This document shows, piece by piece, positions 26,088-34,990 of a DNA stretch of 64,000 nt. Origin of the DNA: Archangium lansingense (GTDB lineage: Bacteria > Myxococcota > Myxococcia > Myxococcales > Myxococcaceae); contig NZ_JAPNKA010000001.1 in NCBI RefSeq assembly GCF_026626635.1, positions 4,464,001-4,528,000 of the forward strand, given 5' to 3'. The notes below the pieces were generated by a model. It made no database searches, had not been told where the DNA came from, and saw only the letters and a program-made list of their open reading frames with translations. Each line of letters opens with the position of its first letter. Within the stretch, counting starts at the first letter, position 1. The position numbers and the translations under genes were made by a program.

Positions 26088-27122
26088 ATGGGCCGATGCG
26101 CCTCAGCATGGGCGGCAATGGTCGCCGTGGCACTCTGGGCACTCCCGTCCAGCGCGGAGATCCTCGAGCTCTATCGCCCGCTCGCTCCCCCTCCAAGCAT
26201 GCCGGACCGCCCCGCGTTCGAGGAGCTCCTGTTCTCCTTCGCGGATCCAGACCGTGCCCTGGAGGGTGGTTTCACTGTTCCCTCCCTCTCACTTGCCGTG
26301 CGCTCGCGGGCCTGGGCCTTCATGCCTTCCGTGAGGTACGAGCAGCGCGATGCCCTGGACACGCTCTCGCAGCCAGCCCAGGACGTGACCTTGTCCGAGC
26401 TCCCCGCAGGACGTCACCTCGTGTCCCTGCTGAACCTCGGCCCCGATGGTGGGCAGATCCGGGTACGTGACCTCGGCCCGTGGTTGCGCGGGCCCGACAG
26501 CCCGCTTCAGCGGGGTCTGAATTCGGCGCTCGACTTCCTCCACGTTTCCAAGCCGGTGGCAACACTCTCGGCGGGCGTGGCGGTGCTCGGGCTCGTCCAC
26601 CAATTTGGCACCGCACAGGCGACCAGCCTCGGACTGCCGACCTCGGTGAGCGGCACCACGCTCTGGGGGCGCCTGAACGCCTCCGTCCAGCTCCACTCCG
26701 AGCCTCGGTTCCGCAACGCACGCGCGGACATGTCGGCGCGCTTCCGGTTGCCAGAGCTGCCGGTGCTGCGTGCCTTGCGCCTCGAGCAGCTCGAGGTGGG
26801 CGGGGCGGCTGCGCATACCCCCGAGGGGCTGCTGCTCGACACGCGGTGGGCGAATCTGCGGGGCCGGTTGTCCTGGCTCGAGCTGTGCGTGGGCGTCTAC
26901 TCCACCCATGCCGAGCCCGCCCTCTGGACGAACCTCGAGACGGTCTTGCAGCGCGAGCACTTCAGCGTGCGCGCCGTGTTCAGCCGCCAGTGGGAGACCG
27001 CGCGCTTCCGCTCCCTGGCCACGGCCACGCTGCGCACGGGTCCGGTGCTGTCTGGGCTCTTTGTCGGCATCCAAGACAACACGGCGCGCTCCTTCGGTCT
27101 GGTCGGCACGGGCTCGTTCTGA
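26088..27122 (+). CDS. Exported protein of unknown function, possible outer-membrane protein
   Basis: 344 residues from ATG 26088 (a TTG at 26079 with GGAGG upstream is an alternative). Signal peptide about 1-23 (SAWAAMVAVALWALPSSA). The mature part has many short amphipathic strands, such as LWGRLNASVQLHSEPRF and WLELCVGVYSTHAEPALWTN, and ends GLVGTGSF with a terminal aromatic, as outer-membrane barrels do. No family recognised. It stands alone between pcnB and convergent dinB. Confidence 0.6.
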   Translation: MGRCASAWAAMVAVALWALPSSAEILELYRPLAPPPSMPDRPAFEELLFSFADPDRALEGGFTVPSLSLAVRSRAWAFMPSVRYEQRDALDTLSQPAQDVTLSELPAGRHLVSLLNLGPDGGQIRVRDLGPWLRGPDSPLQRGLNSALDFLHVSKPVATLSAGVAVLGLVHQFGTAQATSLGLPTSVSGTTLWGRLNASVQLHSEPRFRNARADMSARFRLPELPVLRALRLEQLEVGGAAAHTPEGLLLDTRWANLRGRLSWLELCVGVYSTHAEPALWTNLETVLQREHFSVRAVFSRQWETARFRSLATATLRTGPVLSGLFVGIQDNTARSFGLVGTGSF

Positions 27123-27150
27123 GCCGAGGCTTCCTCCCGAAGGCCGTCGT

Positions 27151-28374
27151 TCAGTGGGGGCGCTTCGGCTTCTGAGGGCGCGTTGGATCCGGCTCGACTT
27201 CGTCGTTGTCCGCGATGTCCGCTGTCGTCACCGCCTTCGCTCCGAAGCGCTCGGCGATCCGGTCCAGCGCCGCATTCAGCTTGTCGCTCTTCCGCGGCTT
27301 CTCTGGCTCCGTGAAAAGCCCGAGCTGTCTCACTTCGCCTCCGCCCGTCCCCAGCTCCTGCATCGAGACGCCGGTCAGCCGCACCGGCTTGTCCTCGTGC
27401 GCCTTCTCCAGCAGCTCCTTCGCCACCCGGTAGAGCGTCTGCCCGTCATCCGTTGGAGAGGGCAGGGTGGTCCTCCGGGTGATGAGCGTGAAGTCCCCGA
27501 ACTTCAGCTTGAGCTGTACCACCCGGCCCTTCACGCCCGCGCGCCGCAGCCGGCGAGCCACCCGCAGCGCTTGCGAGTGCACATGCGGGCTCAGTGCCTC
27601 CATCCCCGTCAGGTCCTCGTCGAACGTGTCCTCCGCCCCGACGCTCTTCGCCTCGCGGTCCGGCACCACCTCTCGGGGATCGATGCCGTGCGCCAGCTCC
27701 CAGAGGTGACGTCCGCTCGCGCCCCACTTCGCCTCCATCCACGCCACGTCCCGCCTCGCCACGTCGCCGATCGTCTCCAGCCCCGAGCGCTTCAGCGCCT
27801 CCTCCGTCTTGGGCCCCACTCCCCACAGCCGTCCCACCGGCAGCCCCGCGAGGAACGCCACCGTCTCCTCCGCCCGCACCTCGCGCTGGCCGTTCGGTTT
27901 CGCCACGTCCGAGGCGATCTTCGCCACGAACTTCACCGCGGCGATCCCCGCAGAGGACGGCAGGCCTGTTTCCGCGGCAATCTCCTTGCGGATCCGCCTC
28001 GCCATGTCCGCCGGCGCCCCGAACAGCCCCACCGACGCCGTCACGTCCAGAAAGGCCTCGTCCAGCGACAGCGGCTCGATGAGCGGCGTGTAGCGCTCGA
28101 AGATGGAGAACACCTGCTCGCTCGCATCGCTGTACGCGGTGAAGCGCGGCTTCACCACCACCGCGTGCGGCGCCATCTTGATTGCCCTCGCCATGGGCAT
28201 TGCGCTGCGCACGCCGAACTTGCGCACCTCGTACGAGGCCGCCACCACCACCCCACGCTTCGCGTCTCCGCCGACAATCAGCGGCTTGCCCCGCAGCTCC
28301 GGGTTGTCCCGCTGCTCCACCGACGCATAGAAGGCGTCCATGTCCACGTGGATGATGGCCCTCATCGGATTCAC
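27151..28374 (-). CDS. dinB: DNA polymerase IV (Y-family translesion polymerase)
   Basis: 407 residues. The palm carries IIHVDMDAFYASVEQRDNP with the first metal Asp pair and EPLSLDEAFLDVT with the catalytic Asp-Glu. GVVVAASYEVRKFGVRSAMP is the DinB finger motif, and helix-hairpin-helix and little-finger regions follow (VGPKTEEALKRSGLETIGDV). It makes error-prone primer extensions past lesions. The C-terminus has a Glu/Lys/Pro tail without a clear QLxLF clamp motif, though RQLGLF at about residue 360 may be a clamp-binding site. GTG 28374 or ATG 28365 could be the start. Divergent from yjbQ with only about 30 bp between starts. Confidence 0.95.
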   Translation of the reverse strand: MNPMRAIIHVDMDAFYASVEQRDNPELRGKPLIVGGDAKRGVVVAASYEVRKFGVRSAMPMARAIKMAPHAVVVKPRFTAYSDASEQVFSIFERYTPLIEPLSLDEAFLDVTASVGLFGAPADMARRIRKEIAAETGLPSSAGIAAVKFVAKIASDVAKPNGQREVRAEETVAFLAGLPVGRLWGVGPKTEEALKRSGLETIGDVARRDVAWMEAKWGASGRHLWELAHGIDPREVVPDREAKSVGAEDTFDEDLTGMEALSPHVHSQALRVARRLRRAGVKGRVVQLKLKFGDFTLITRRTTLPSPTDDGQTLYRVAKELLEKAHEDKPVRLTGVSMQELGTGGGEVRQLGLFTEPEKPRKSDKLNAALDRIAERFGAKAVTTADIADNDEVEPDPTRPQKPKRPH

Positions 28375-28404
28375 TTTAGCGGACCCCTCTGACGCTCATT
28401 CCCC

Positions 28405-28818
28405 ATGAAGACTCTCACCGACTACCTCACCTTCCACACCCGCGAACGCCGGGAGCTCGTCCGCATCACCGACTCCGTCTCCGAGCTCGTTCGCAAGAGC
28501 GGCATCCAGGAAGGCATGGTGCTCGTCTCCGCCATGCACATCACCGCCGGTGTCTTCGTCAACGATGACGAGTCCGGTCTCCACGAGGACATCTGGGAGT
28601 GGTTGCAGACGCTCGCTCCCCAGGGACCCGATTACCGCCACCACCGCACCGGCGAGGACAACGGTGATGCCCACCTGAAGTCCCTGCTCATCCACCACCA
28701 GGTCATTCTCCCCGTCACCGCCGGGAAGCTGGACCTCGGGCCCTGGCAACAGGTGTTCTACGCCGAGTTCGACGGTCAGCGCAGGAAACGGCTCGTCATC
28801 AAGGTGATGGGCGAGTAG
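28405..28818 (+). CDS. yjbQ: YjbQ/UPF0047 family protein
   Basis: 137 residues. Conserved features: MHITAGVFVNDDESGL with the family His/Asn, PDYRHHRTGEDNGDAHLKSL with the His cluster, and LGPWQQVFYAEFDG. Members have been described as thiamine-phosphate synthase-like by complementation, but the physiological role is not settled. Size is typical. It overlaps the convergent pseudouridine synthase gene by 20 bp at the 3' ends. Confidence 0.88.
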   Translation: MKTLTDYLTFHTRERRELVRITDSVSELVRKSGIQEGMVLVSAMHITAGVFVNDDESGLHEDIWEWLQTLAPQGPDYRHHRTGEDNGDAHLKSLLIHHQVILPVTAGKLDLGPWQQVFYAEFDGQRRKRLVIKVMGE

Positions 28819-29758
28819 GGCTCGTGGGGAGCGGGAGGTGGTGGTGCTCGAGGACTGTGCGCAGTTCTTCGGGGAGGGGGCTTTCTACGCGCACCTGTTG
28901 CTTCGTCACCGGGTGCGTGAGGCCCAGGGTCTTGGCGTGCAGGAAGAAACGGCTCAGCCCCGGCTCCTCCCGCCCTCCGTACAGCGTGTCCCCCACGATG
29001 GGCGCTCCCACCGCCGCCAGGTGTGCTCGCACCTGGTGCAGCACCCCTGTGTGGATTCGCACCTCTACGAGGCTGTACTCCCCCGCGCGCTCCAGCACCC
29101 GGAACTCCGAGCTCGCTTCCCGCGCGCCCTCGCCCCCGTCCAGCGCTGGTTCCACCCGGTCCGGGTGTCTCGGGTGGTGCCGCAGCGGCAGGTCAATCTC
29201 CCCCTCGTCCGCCAACGGCCCCGTCACCAGCGCCCAGTAGCGCTTGTCCACCTCGCGCCCACCGAACGCCTCCCGCACCGCGCTCCACGCCTCGCGCGAG
29301 CGCGCCGCCACCATCACCCCGGACGTCTCGATGTCCAGCCGGTGGCACAGCCCTCCCTCGCGCTCGTCCTCGGACGCCTCCGCGCACTCGGGATGGCGCG
29401 CCACCAGCGCGTTGGCCACCGTGCCCTTCTCTCCAGGCTGCAGCGGGTGCGAGGGCTTGCCCGCGGGCTTGTCCACGAAAACGAGCGCCTCGTCCTCGTG
29501 CAGCACCGCCAGCGGCGCCTCGGGCTCCGGCAGCACCTCGCGCCGCTCCTCCGGCACCACCACCGTGATTCGCTGCCCCACGGCGACCAGCAGCCCCTTC
29601 TTCGCCGCCCGGCCGCCCACCTTCACCGCGCCTGCATCGAAGAGCCGCTTCAGCTTCGCTCGCGACAGCCCCAGCGCCTCTCCAATGAAGAGGTCCACCC
29701 GCTGCCCCGCCTTGCCTTCGTCCACCACCAGCGTGTGCGTCGTCCCGGTCTCGTTCAC
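28799..29758 (-). CDS. RluD/RluA family pseudouridine synthase
   Basis: 319 residues from the GTG at 29758, which overlaps the kinase stop (GTGA). An S4 RNA-binding domain lies at about 15-80 (RVDLFIGEALGLSRAKLKRL). The catalytic domain has FVDKPAGKPSHP and HRLDIETSGVMVAARS, the latter with the conserved catalytic Asp (about 155), and later GVLHQVRAHLAAVGAPIVGD, the RluA-family motif. It isomerises uridines in rRNA or tRNA; the target base cannot be told. Its last codons overlap the 3' end of yjbQ. Confidence 0.88.
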   Translation of the reverse strand: MNETGTTHTLVVDEGKAGQRVDLFIGEALGLSRAKLKRLFDAGAVKVGGRAAKKGLLVAVGQRITVVVPEERREVLPEPEAPLAVLHEDEALVFVDKPAGKPSHPLQPGEKGTVANALVARHPECAEASEDEREGGLCHRLDIETSGVMVAARSREAWSAVREAFGGREVDKRYWALVTGPLADEGEIDLPLRHHPRHPDRVEPALDGGEGAREASSEFRVLERAGEYSLVEVRIHTGVLHQVRAHLAAVGAPIVGDTLYGGREEPGLSRFFLHAKTLGLTHPVTKQQVRVESPLPEELRTVLEHHHLPLPTSPTRPSP

Positions 29759-30906
29759 TCGGAGAGTGCCTCGTACACTTCCTCCGCCGTCTGGAACCGG
29801 TCGTCCGGTTCCTTTCGGATGAGGCGATGGGCCACCCGGGCCAGCTGGGGATCTCCCCTCTGGTTGATGGCCAGCACTGGCGGGGGCTCGGTTTCCAGCA
29901 CCTTGTGCCACAAGTCGACCGGCGACTTCGCATCAAAAGGTGGCCGACCCGTCATCAGCTCGTAGAGGACCACTCCCAGGCTGTAGAGGTCCGCCCGCGC
30001 ATCCAGGGGCTCGCCCAATATCTGCTCCGGCGGCATGTAGCGGAACGTCCCCACCATCCTTCCGTCCAGCGTCATCCCCGCGTCGTCCGCCAGGAACTTC
30101 GCCAGGCCGAAGTCCATCAGCCGCACCTGCCGGTCCTCGTCCACCATGATGTTGGAGGGCTTCAGGTCCCGGTGCACCAGCCCGTGCGCATGGATGTACG
30201 CCAGCGCCTCGCACACCTGCAGCATCGCGTCCTTGAGGCGGCCCACCCGCTCCGGCCGGTTCAGCTCCTCCAGCCGCGCCGCCGTCTCCCGCTTCACCGG
30301 CTCCGTCTCCGAGGCCGTCACGTCGTAGGGCAGCTCGAACTCTAGCGGATCCACCTCGTCCGAGTCCGAGCCCAGCCAGGGGTCCATCGGCACGGGCAGC
30401 CGCGCCGCCGAGCCGGTGGTTCCAAAGCGCATCCCTCCCGAGCCCATCTCCTCGCTCGGCGCCTCCTCGGCGAAGGCCGAGAGATCGAACGGGGCGAGGC
30501 CGTCGTCCTCCGAGTCCAGCTCCCGGCTCGCCGAGTCCGCGGCGGGGGAGCGCCGGAACGAGCCCGAGCTCGAGCTTGCGTTGGACAGCAACTGTTCGCC
30601 TCGCAGCGACAGGTAGTCGCGCAGCGTCAGCCCCTCGATGAGCTCCATCACCAGGAAGGGCGAGCTCTGGTACACCCCGGTGTCGTACACCTTCACCACG
30701 TTGGGGTGGGCGAGGTCCTCCAGGGCCTCGAATTCGCGCACCAGCCGCTTCGCCGCCCGCGAGTCCATCGCCGGGCCGCCCGACAGCAGCTTCAGGGCCA
30801 CCGCCTCGTTCGTTCTGTCATCCAGGGCCCGGTAGACGGTCCCGATTCCACCACTTCCGAGCGTGTCGAGGACGCGATAGGGACCGATGTGCTTGGGACG
30901 CATCAA
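29755..30906 (-). CDS. Ser/Thr protein kinase with a long acidic insert
   Basis: 383 residues. Hanks-type kinase: Gly loop LGSGGIGTVYRA (about 15-27), Lys of AVALKLL (about 39), catalytic HRDLKPSNIM (about 247), DFGLAKF (about 267), GTFRYMPPEQI and DLYSLGVVLYELMTGRPPF. Between the hinge region (VMELIEGLTLRDYL, about 98) and the HRD helix sits an insert of about 110 residues rich in Ser, Glu and Asp. There is no membrane segment or C-terminal sensor domain, so it is a soluble Pkn-type kinase. It is translationally coupled to the pseudouridine synthase. Confidence 0.9.
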   Translation of the reverse strand: MMRPKHIGPYRVLDTLGSGGIGTVYRALDDRTNEAVALKLLSGGPAMDSRAAKRLVREFEALEDLAHPNVVKVYDTGVYQSSPFLVMELIEGLTLRDYLSLRGEQLLSNASSSSGSFRRSPAADSASRELDSEDDGLAPFDLSAFAEEAPSEEMGSGGMRFGTTGSAARLPVPMDPWLGSDSDEVDPLEFELPYDVTASETEPVKRETAARLEELNRPERVGRLKDAMLQVCEALAYIHAHGLVHRDLKPSNIMVDEDRQVRLMDFGLAKFLADDAGMTLDGRMVGTFRYMPPEQILGEPLDARADLYSLGVVLYELMTGRPPFDAKSPVDLWHKVLETEPPPVLAINQRGDPQLARVAHRLIRKEPDDRFQTAEEVYEALSE

Positions 30907-31188
30907 GTCGGAGATCCTAGATACCCTGTTGCGTCGGGGTCAAACGCACGCCTGGAGGAGAAGGGTGTTGGATGTCGGTCACCGGAGCATTCCATCTCCT
31001 CATGGGGCCGGGTAGCCAGGATGGGGTAGGTCCAGAATTCACTGACTCCGGGGGGTTGCAGGGGGAGGGCAGGCGAATGGGGGGAGGGCCGTTCCACCCC
31101 CGGGCGCGACCGCTCGGGGTGGCGGCGCGACCACTCCTGCACACGCCCGTGGACGCGGAGGGGTGGGGCCTCTACATTGCGCAGCCTC

Positions 31189-31986
31189 ATGGAACGCCCT
31201 GTGTCACCTCCCTCTCTTGCTGCCCTCGAGCGACTCGTCCAGGAACGGCCCCTGCCGCGCCACGTGGGTATCATCATGGATGGCAACGGACGCTGGGCGG
31301 AGATGCGTGGCCTGCCCCGGGTGGAGGGCCACCGCGAGGGCTCCGCCAGTGTGCGCGAGGTGACGCGCTGCGCTCGGCGCGTGGGGGTGGAGGCCATCAC
31401 CCTCTATGCCTTCTCCTCGCAGAACTGGGCCCGCCCCGCCGAGGAGGTGGCCGCCCTGATGGACTTGCTGCGCGAGTACCTCGAGAGCGAGCGCACGGAA
31501 ATCCTGGAGAACGGCATCCGGCTCAACGCCATTGGCGAGGTGGAGAAGCTGCCGCGCTTCGTGAAGGAGCCGCTGGACCGGCTGCGGGCGGACTCGGCGC
31601 ACAACACGGGGATGGTGCTGACGCTGGCGCTGTCCTATGGCGGGCGCGAGGAGCTGGTCCAGGCGGCGCGCCGGGTGGCCGAGGCCGCCAGCAAGGGCGA
31701 GCTGACGCCGTCGCACCTGGACACCCAGGCCTTCGAGTCCTACCTCTGGACGAACGGCCTGCCGCCGCTGGACCTGGTGGTGCGCACCAGCGGCGAGCAT
31801 CGCATCTCCAATTTTCTCCTCTGGCAGCTGGCGTACGCGGAGCTCTGCTTCAGCGACGTCCTCTGGCCGGACTTCCGGACCGAGGCCTTCCTGCGCTGCC
31901 TGGCTCAATACCAGCAACGCGAGCGGCGCTTCGGACTCACCTCCGCGCAAGTCAAGCGGGAGGACTCCCACCGGGCCAAGGCGTGA
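31189..31986 (+). CDS. uppS: Isoprenyl transferase (undecaprenyl diphosphate synthase)
   Basis: 265 residues from ATG 31189 (TTG 31177 possible). The cis-prenyltransferase motif HVGIIMDGNGRWAEMRGLPR with its catalytic Asp, then HREGSASVREV, LYAFSSQNWARP and DLVVRTSGEHRISNFLLWQL. It makes the C55 lipid carrier for peptidoglycan and other envelope polymers at the inner membrane. The stop overlaps the cdsA start. The cluster uppS-cdsA-rseP is the standard envelope gene order, without the usual frr and dxr. Confidence 0.95.
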   Translation: MERPVSPPSLAALERLVQERPLPRHVGIIMDGNGRWAEMRGLPRVEGHREGSASVREVTRCARRVGVEAITLYAFSSQNWARPAEEVAALMDLLREYLESERTEILENGIRLNAIGEVEKLPRFVKEPLDRLRADSAHNTGMVLTLALSYGGREELVQAARRVAEAASKGELTPSHLDTQAFESYLWTNGLPPLDLVVRTSGEHRISNFLLWQLAYAELCFSDVLWPDFRTEAFLRCLAQYQQRERRFGLTSAQVKREDSHRAKA

Positions 31987-32810
31987 ACGAGAAGAACAAG
32001 AACCTCGTCATCCGGACGGTTTCCGCGCTGACCCTGCTGCCGCTGGTCATCTTCCTGTTGTTCAAGGGAGGCCTGTACAGCGCGGCTCTGCTCAGCGTGG
32101 CCGCCGCCATTTGTGCCAGCGAGTACTACCTCATCACCCAGAAGACGCTCTCACCGGCGGCCTGGGTGGGGATTGTGCTCGCGGGCTTGTTGCCCGTCCT
32201 GACGTTGAGGGATCCGGCGCGCACGGGGGCAGGGGCCTTCTGGATATTGGCCTTCTACCTCTTCTTCGCCTTCACCTATCACCTCATCCGGGGCCCGCTG
32301 CAGGACGCGCCTACGCGGGTGGCCCACCTGGTGACGGGGATGCTGTACGGCTCGGTGGGGCTCACCGCCGTGGCCGCCCTGCGGCTGATGCCGGACGGGC
32401 TGGCGTGGGTCATCTCCGCGCTCGTCATTACCTGGGCCAACGACACGTCCGCCTACTTCGCCGGTCGCTTCCTGGGCCGCCACAAGCTCTACCCCGCCGT
32501 GAGCCCCAACAAGACCTGGGAGGGCTTCTTCGGCGGAATGGTGGGCTCGGTGGTGGGCATGTTCATCACCCGGGGCTTCTTCTTCCCCATGCTCACGGTG
32601 ACGGACTGTCTGGTGCTGGGAATATGCGGCGGAATCCTCGGTCCTATCGGGGACCTGTGCGAGTCCATGCTCAAGCGGGCCTACGGGGTGAAGGATTCCG
32701 GTGTCGCCATTCCTGGGCACGGCGGCATCCTGGACCGCATCGACGCGCTGCTCTTCAACGCGCCCCTGGTGTTCGTCTACGTGACCTTTGTGCGCGGGTT
32801 GCTTCCGTAG
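31983..32810 (+). CDS. cdsA: Phosphatidate cytidylyltransferase CdsA
   Basis: 275 residues from a GTG overlapping the uppS stop. About eight membrane segments. The C-terminal signature runs SPNKTWEGFFGGMVGS through LCESMLKRAYGVKDSG and IPGHGGILDRIDALLFN, the CDP-alcohol synthase pattern with its metal-binding Asp residues. It makes CDP-diacylglycerol from phosphatidic acid and CTP. Longer upstream starts in this frame run inside uppS and are rejected. Confidence 0.94.
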   Translation: MNEKNKNLVIRTVSALTLLPLVIFLLFKGGLYSAALLSVAAAICASEYYLITQKTLSPAAWVGIVLAGLLPVLTLRDPARTGAGAFWILAFYLFFAFTYHLIRGPLQDAPTRVAHLVTGMLYGSVGLTAVAALRLMPDGLAWVISALVITWANDTSAYFAGRFLGRHKLYPAVSPNKTWEGFFGGMVGSVVGMFITRGFFFPMLTVTDCLVLGICGGILGPIGDLCESMLKRAYGVKDSGVAIPGHGGILDRIDALLFNAPLVFVYVTFVRGLLP

Positions 32811-32892
32811 CAACCGCCGATTGTCCGGTTGGCAGGACTGCGAGCCGTGATGCGCATTGTCGGGCATGGTCCCCACGGTTAGTGTTGGCACC

Positions 32893-34527
32893 ATGCTTCA
32901 AGGTCCCGGTCTGTTCATCATCCTGCTCGGCGTGCTCATCACGGTGCATGAGCTCGGCCACTTCCTCGTGGCCAAGGCCTGCGGGGTGAAGGTCATCCGC
33001 TTCTCCATCGGGTTCGGGCCGAAGCTGTTCGGCTTCACCAAGGGGGAGACGGAGTATCAGGTGGCCCTGCTGCCCCTGGGTGGCTACGTGAAGATGGCGG
33101 GGGACTCGCCCCACGAGGAGCTGAGTCCCGAGGACGCGAAGCGGGGCTTCCTCAACGCCGCTCCCTGGAAGCGCGCCCTCATCGTCGTGGCCGGGCCGGT
33201 CTTCAACCTGGTCTTCCCCGTCCTCATCTACTTCGTCGTCTTCTTCGGGCCGCACGAGGCCACCTCCACCCGGGTGGGGTACGTGGATCCCGCCATGCCC
33301 GCGGCGGCCGCCGGCATCCGGCCCGGAGACCGCATCGTCGCGGTGGATGGCGACAAAGTGCGGACCTTCGAGGAGATGGTCGGCACCTTCGTCGGCCGCT
33401 TTGGCCGCCCCATCCCCATCACCGTCGAGCGGGATGGCCAGCAGCAGATCATCAATGTGACCCCCAGCCGGTTTGTCGACTCGTCTCCCGTGGACTCCGT
33501 GGAGCGGGGGCAGATTGGCGTGTCGCCCAACAACAGGCCCGCGGTGGTGGGCGTGTCGCCGGGTTCGCTGGCCGCGCAGGCCGGGCTGAAGAGCTTCGAT
33601 CGCATCTTGTCCATCAACGGGGTGTCCATCCCGGACGAGGCCGCCCTCAACGAGCAGCTGCAGAAGATGGAGGGGCCGCTGGAGCTCACCCTCCAGCGCC
33701 TGACGCCGGTGGAGATCGGCGCGGCGAAGGGGCACGTGCCCTCCGTGGTGACGGTGAAGATGCAGAAGCAACCGGACGCCGTGGGCTTGGCGGCCCTGGG
33801 CGCGGAGGCGGCGGACTCGTACGTGGCGATCGTCCTCCCTGGAAGCTCGGCGGAGCAGGCCGGGCTCCGGTCGGGGGACCGGCTCGTTGCCCTCAACGGC
33901 GAGCCGCTGCGCTCCTTCCATGTCCTGTCCATCAAGCTCAGCAACCTGGACAAGACGCCCTTCCAGCTCTCCTGGCGCTCGGGGGCGGACGGGCAGGAGT
34001 ACACGAAGACGCTCGCCCAGGCTCCCTGGACCTACAAGGACGAGATGGGCAATGAGAGCTCCCCGCTCGATTTGGGGGTGAGAGGCTGGGTCCCCTCCGC
34101 GGCGGAGCTGACGTCCACGGACAAGGTGACGGTGACGCTCGGGGCGGGCGAGGCGCTGCTGAAGGCCGTCCTCATCGTGCCGGAGATCGTCGGGCAGATG
34201 GTGAAGGTCATCGGCGGCCTGCTCACCTTCCAGGTGTCGCACAAGACGCTGGGCGGGCCGGTGATGATGTACCAGCTCGCCGCCAAGAGCGCGGAGCTGG
34301 GGATGGACTACTTCCTGCGGTTGATGGCCATCATCTCCATCAACCTGGGGGTGATGAACCTGCTGCCCATCCCCATCCTCGATGGCTTCCACCTGTTGTC
34401 CGCCTTCTGGGAGGCCATCCGCCGCCGCCCCATTCCGGTGCGGGTGCGCGAGGTGGCCACCGTCGTCGGTTTCGTCATGCTGATGGCGCTGATGGGAATG
34501 GCGCTCTTCAACGACATCACCCGCTAG
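32893..34527 (+). CDS. rseP: Site-2 protease RseP with three PDZ-like repeats
   Basis: About 544 residues from ATG 32893 (starts at 32857 or 32866 are possible). Zinc motif LITVHELGHFLVAK (about 17-23) near the first membrane helix, YVKMAG, the third metal ligand in NLLPIPILDGFHL (about 494), and membrane segments at both ends. It cuts membrane-bound regulators such as anti-sigma factors inside the bilayer. Three PDZ-like repeats are visible, each with a GxxxGD/FDRI pattern: AAGIRPGDRIVAVDG, QAGLKSFDRILSING and QAGLRSGDRLVALNG. E. coli RseP has two. It follows cdsA in the envelope cluster. Confidence 0.92.
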   Translation: MLQGPGLFIILLGVLITVHELGHFLVAKACGVKVIRFSIGFGPKLFGFTKGETEYQVALLPLGGYVKMAGDSPHEELSPEDAKRGFLNAAPWKRALIVVAGPVFNLVFPVLIYFVVFFGPHEATSTRVGYVDPAMPAAAAGIRPGDRIVAVDGDKVRTFEEMVGTFVGRFGRPIPITVERDGQQQIINVTPSRFVDSSPVDSVERGQIGVSPNNRPAVVGVSPGSLAAQAGLKSFDRILSINGVSIPDEAALNEQLQKMEGPLELTLQRLTPVEIGAAKGHVPSVVTVKMQKQPDAVGLAALGAEAADSYVAIVLPGSSAEQAGLRSGDRLVALNGEPLRSFHVLSIKLSNLDKTPFQLSWRSGADGQEYTKTLAQAPWTYKDEMGNESSPLDLGVRGWVPSAAELTSTDKVTVTLGAGEALLKAVLIVPEIVGQMVKVIGGLLTFQVSHKTLGGPVMMYQLAAKSAELGMDYFLRLMAIISINLGVMNLLPIPILDGFHLLSAFWEAIRRRPIPVRVREVATVVGFVMLMALMGMALFNDITR

Positions 34528-34536
34528 AGAGGTGAG

Positions 34537-34980
34537 ATGCGGCGACTGCTCGTGGGGTTGACCGTGGGACTGGGAGTGCTGGCGGGCTGTGCGCCGCGTG
34601 CCACCCGGCCCACGCCCGAGGCGGAGAAGCCGGAGCCAGAGGTGGTTCGGCCGCAGAAGCCGCCCCCGGCGCGGGCCTGGTTGGAGGAAGGGCTCGCCTC
34701 GTACTACGGCCCGGGCCTGGCGGGCCGGCCCACCGCCAGCGGCGAGAAGTTCAACCCCCAGAAGCTCACCGCCGCCCATAAGAAGATGCCCTTCGGCTCG
34801 TGCCTCCGCGTGGTGAACATGGAGAACGGGCGCTCGGTGGAGGTGCGCGTCAACGACCGGGGGCCCTTCGTCAAGGGGCGCGTGGTGGACGTGTCGCTCG
34901 CCGCGGCGAAGCAGCTCGACATGCTGGACAAGGGGCTGGCCCGGGTTCGCCTCTACCGCTGCGCGGACAAGACCGGGTAG
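34537..34980 (+). CDS. RlpA-like septal ring lipoprotein
   Basis: 147 residues, starting 9 bp after rseP. A lipoprotein signal ends at LAGC (about 18-21). After a Pro/Glu-rich linker comes a double-psi beta-barrel: LASYYGPGLAGRPTASGE (about 55-72), AAHKKMPFGSCLRV and VNDRGPFVKGRVVDVS. These carry the family's catalytic Asp and His, though there is no SPOR domain. RlpA proteins are outer-membrane-linked lytic transglycosylases acting on denuded glycan at the septum. It is short, just the catalytic domain. Confidence 0.88.
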   Translation: MRRLLVGLTVGLGVLAGCAPRATRPTPEAEKPEPEVVRPQKPPPARAWLEEGLASYYGPGLAGRPTASGEKFNPQKLTAAHKKMPFGSCLRVVNMENGRSVEVRVNDRGPFVKGRVVDVSLAAAKQLDMLDKGLARVRLYRCADKTG

Positions 34981-34990
34981 AAGCCTCCGC

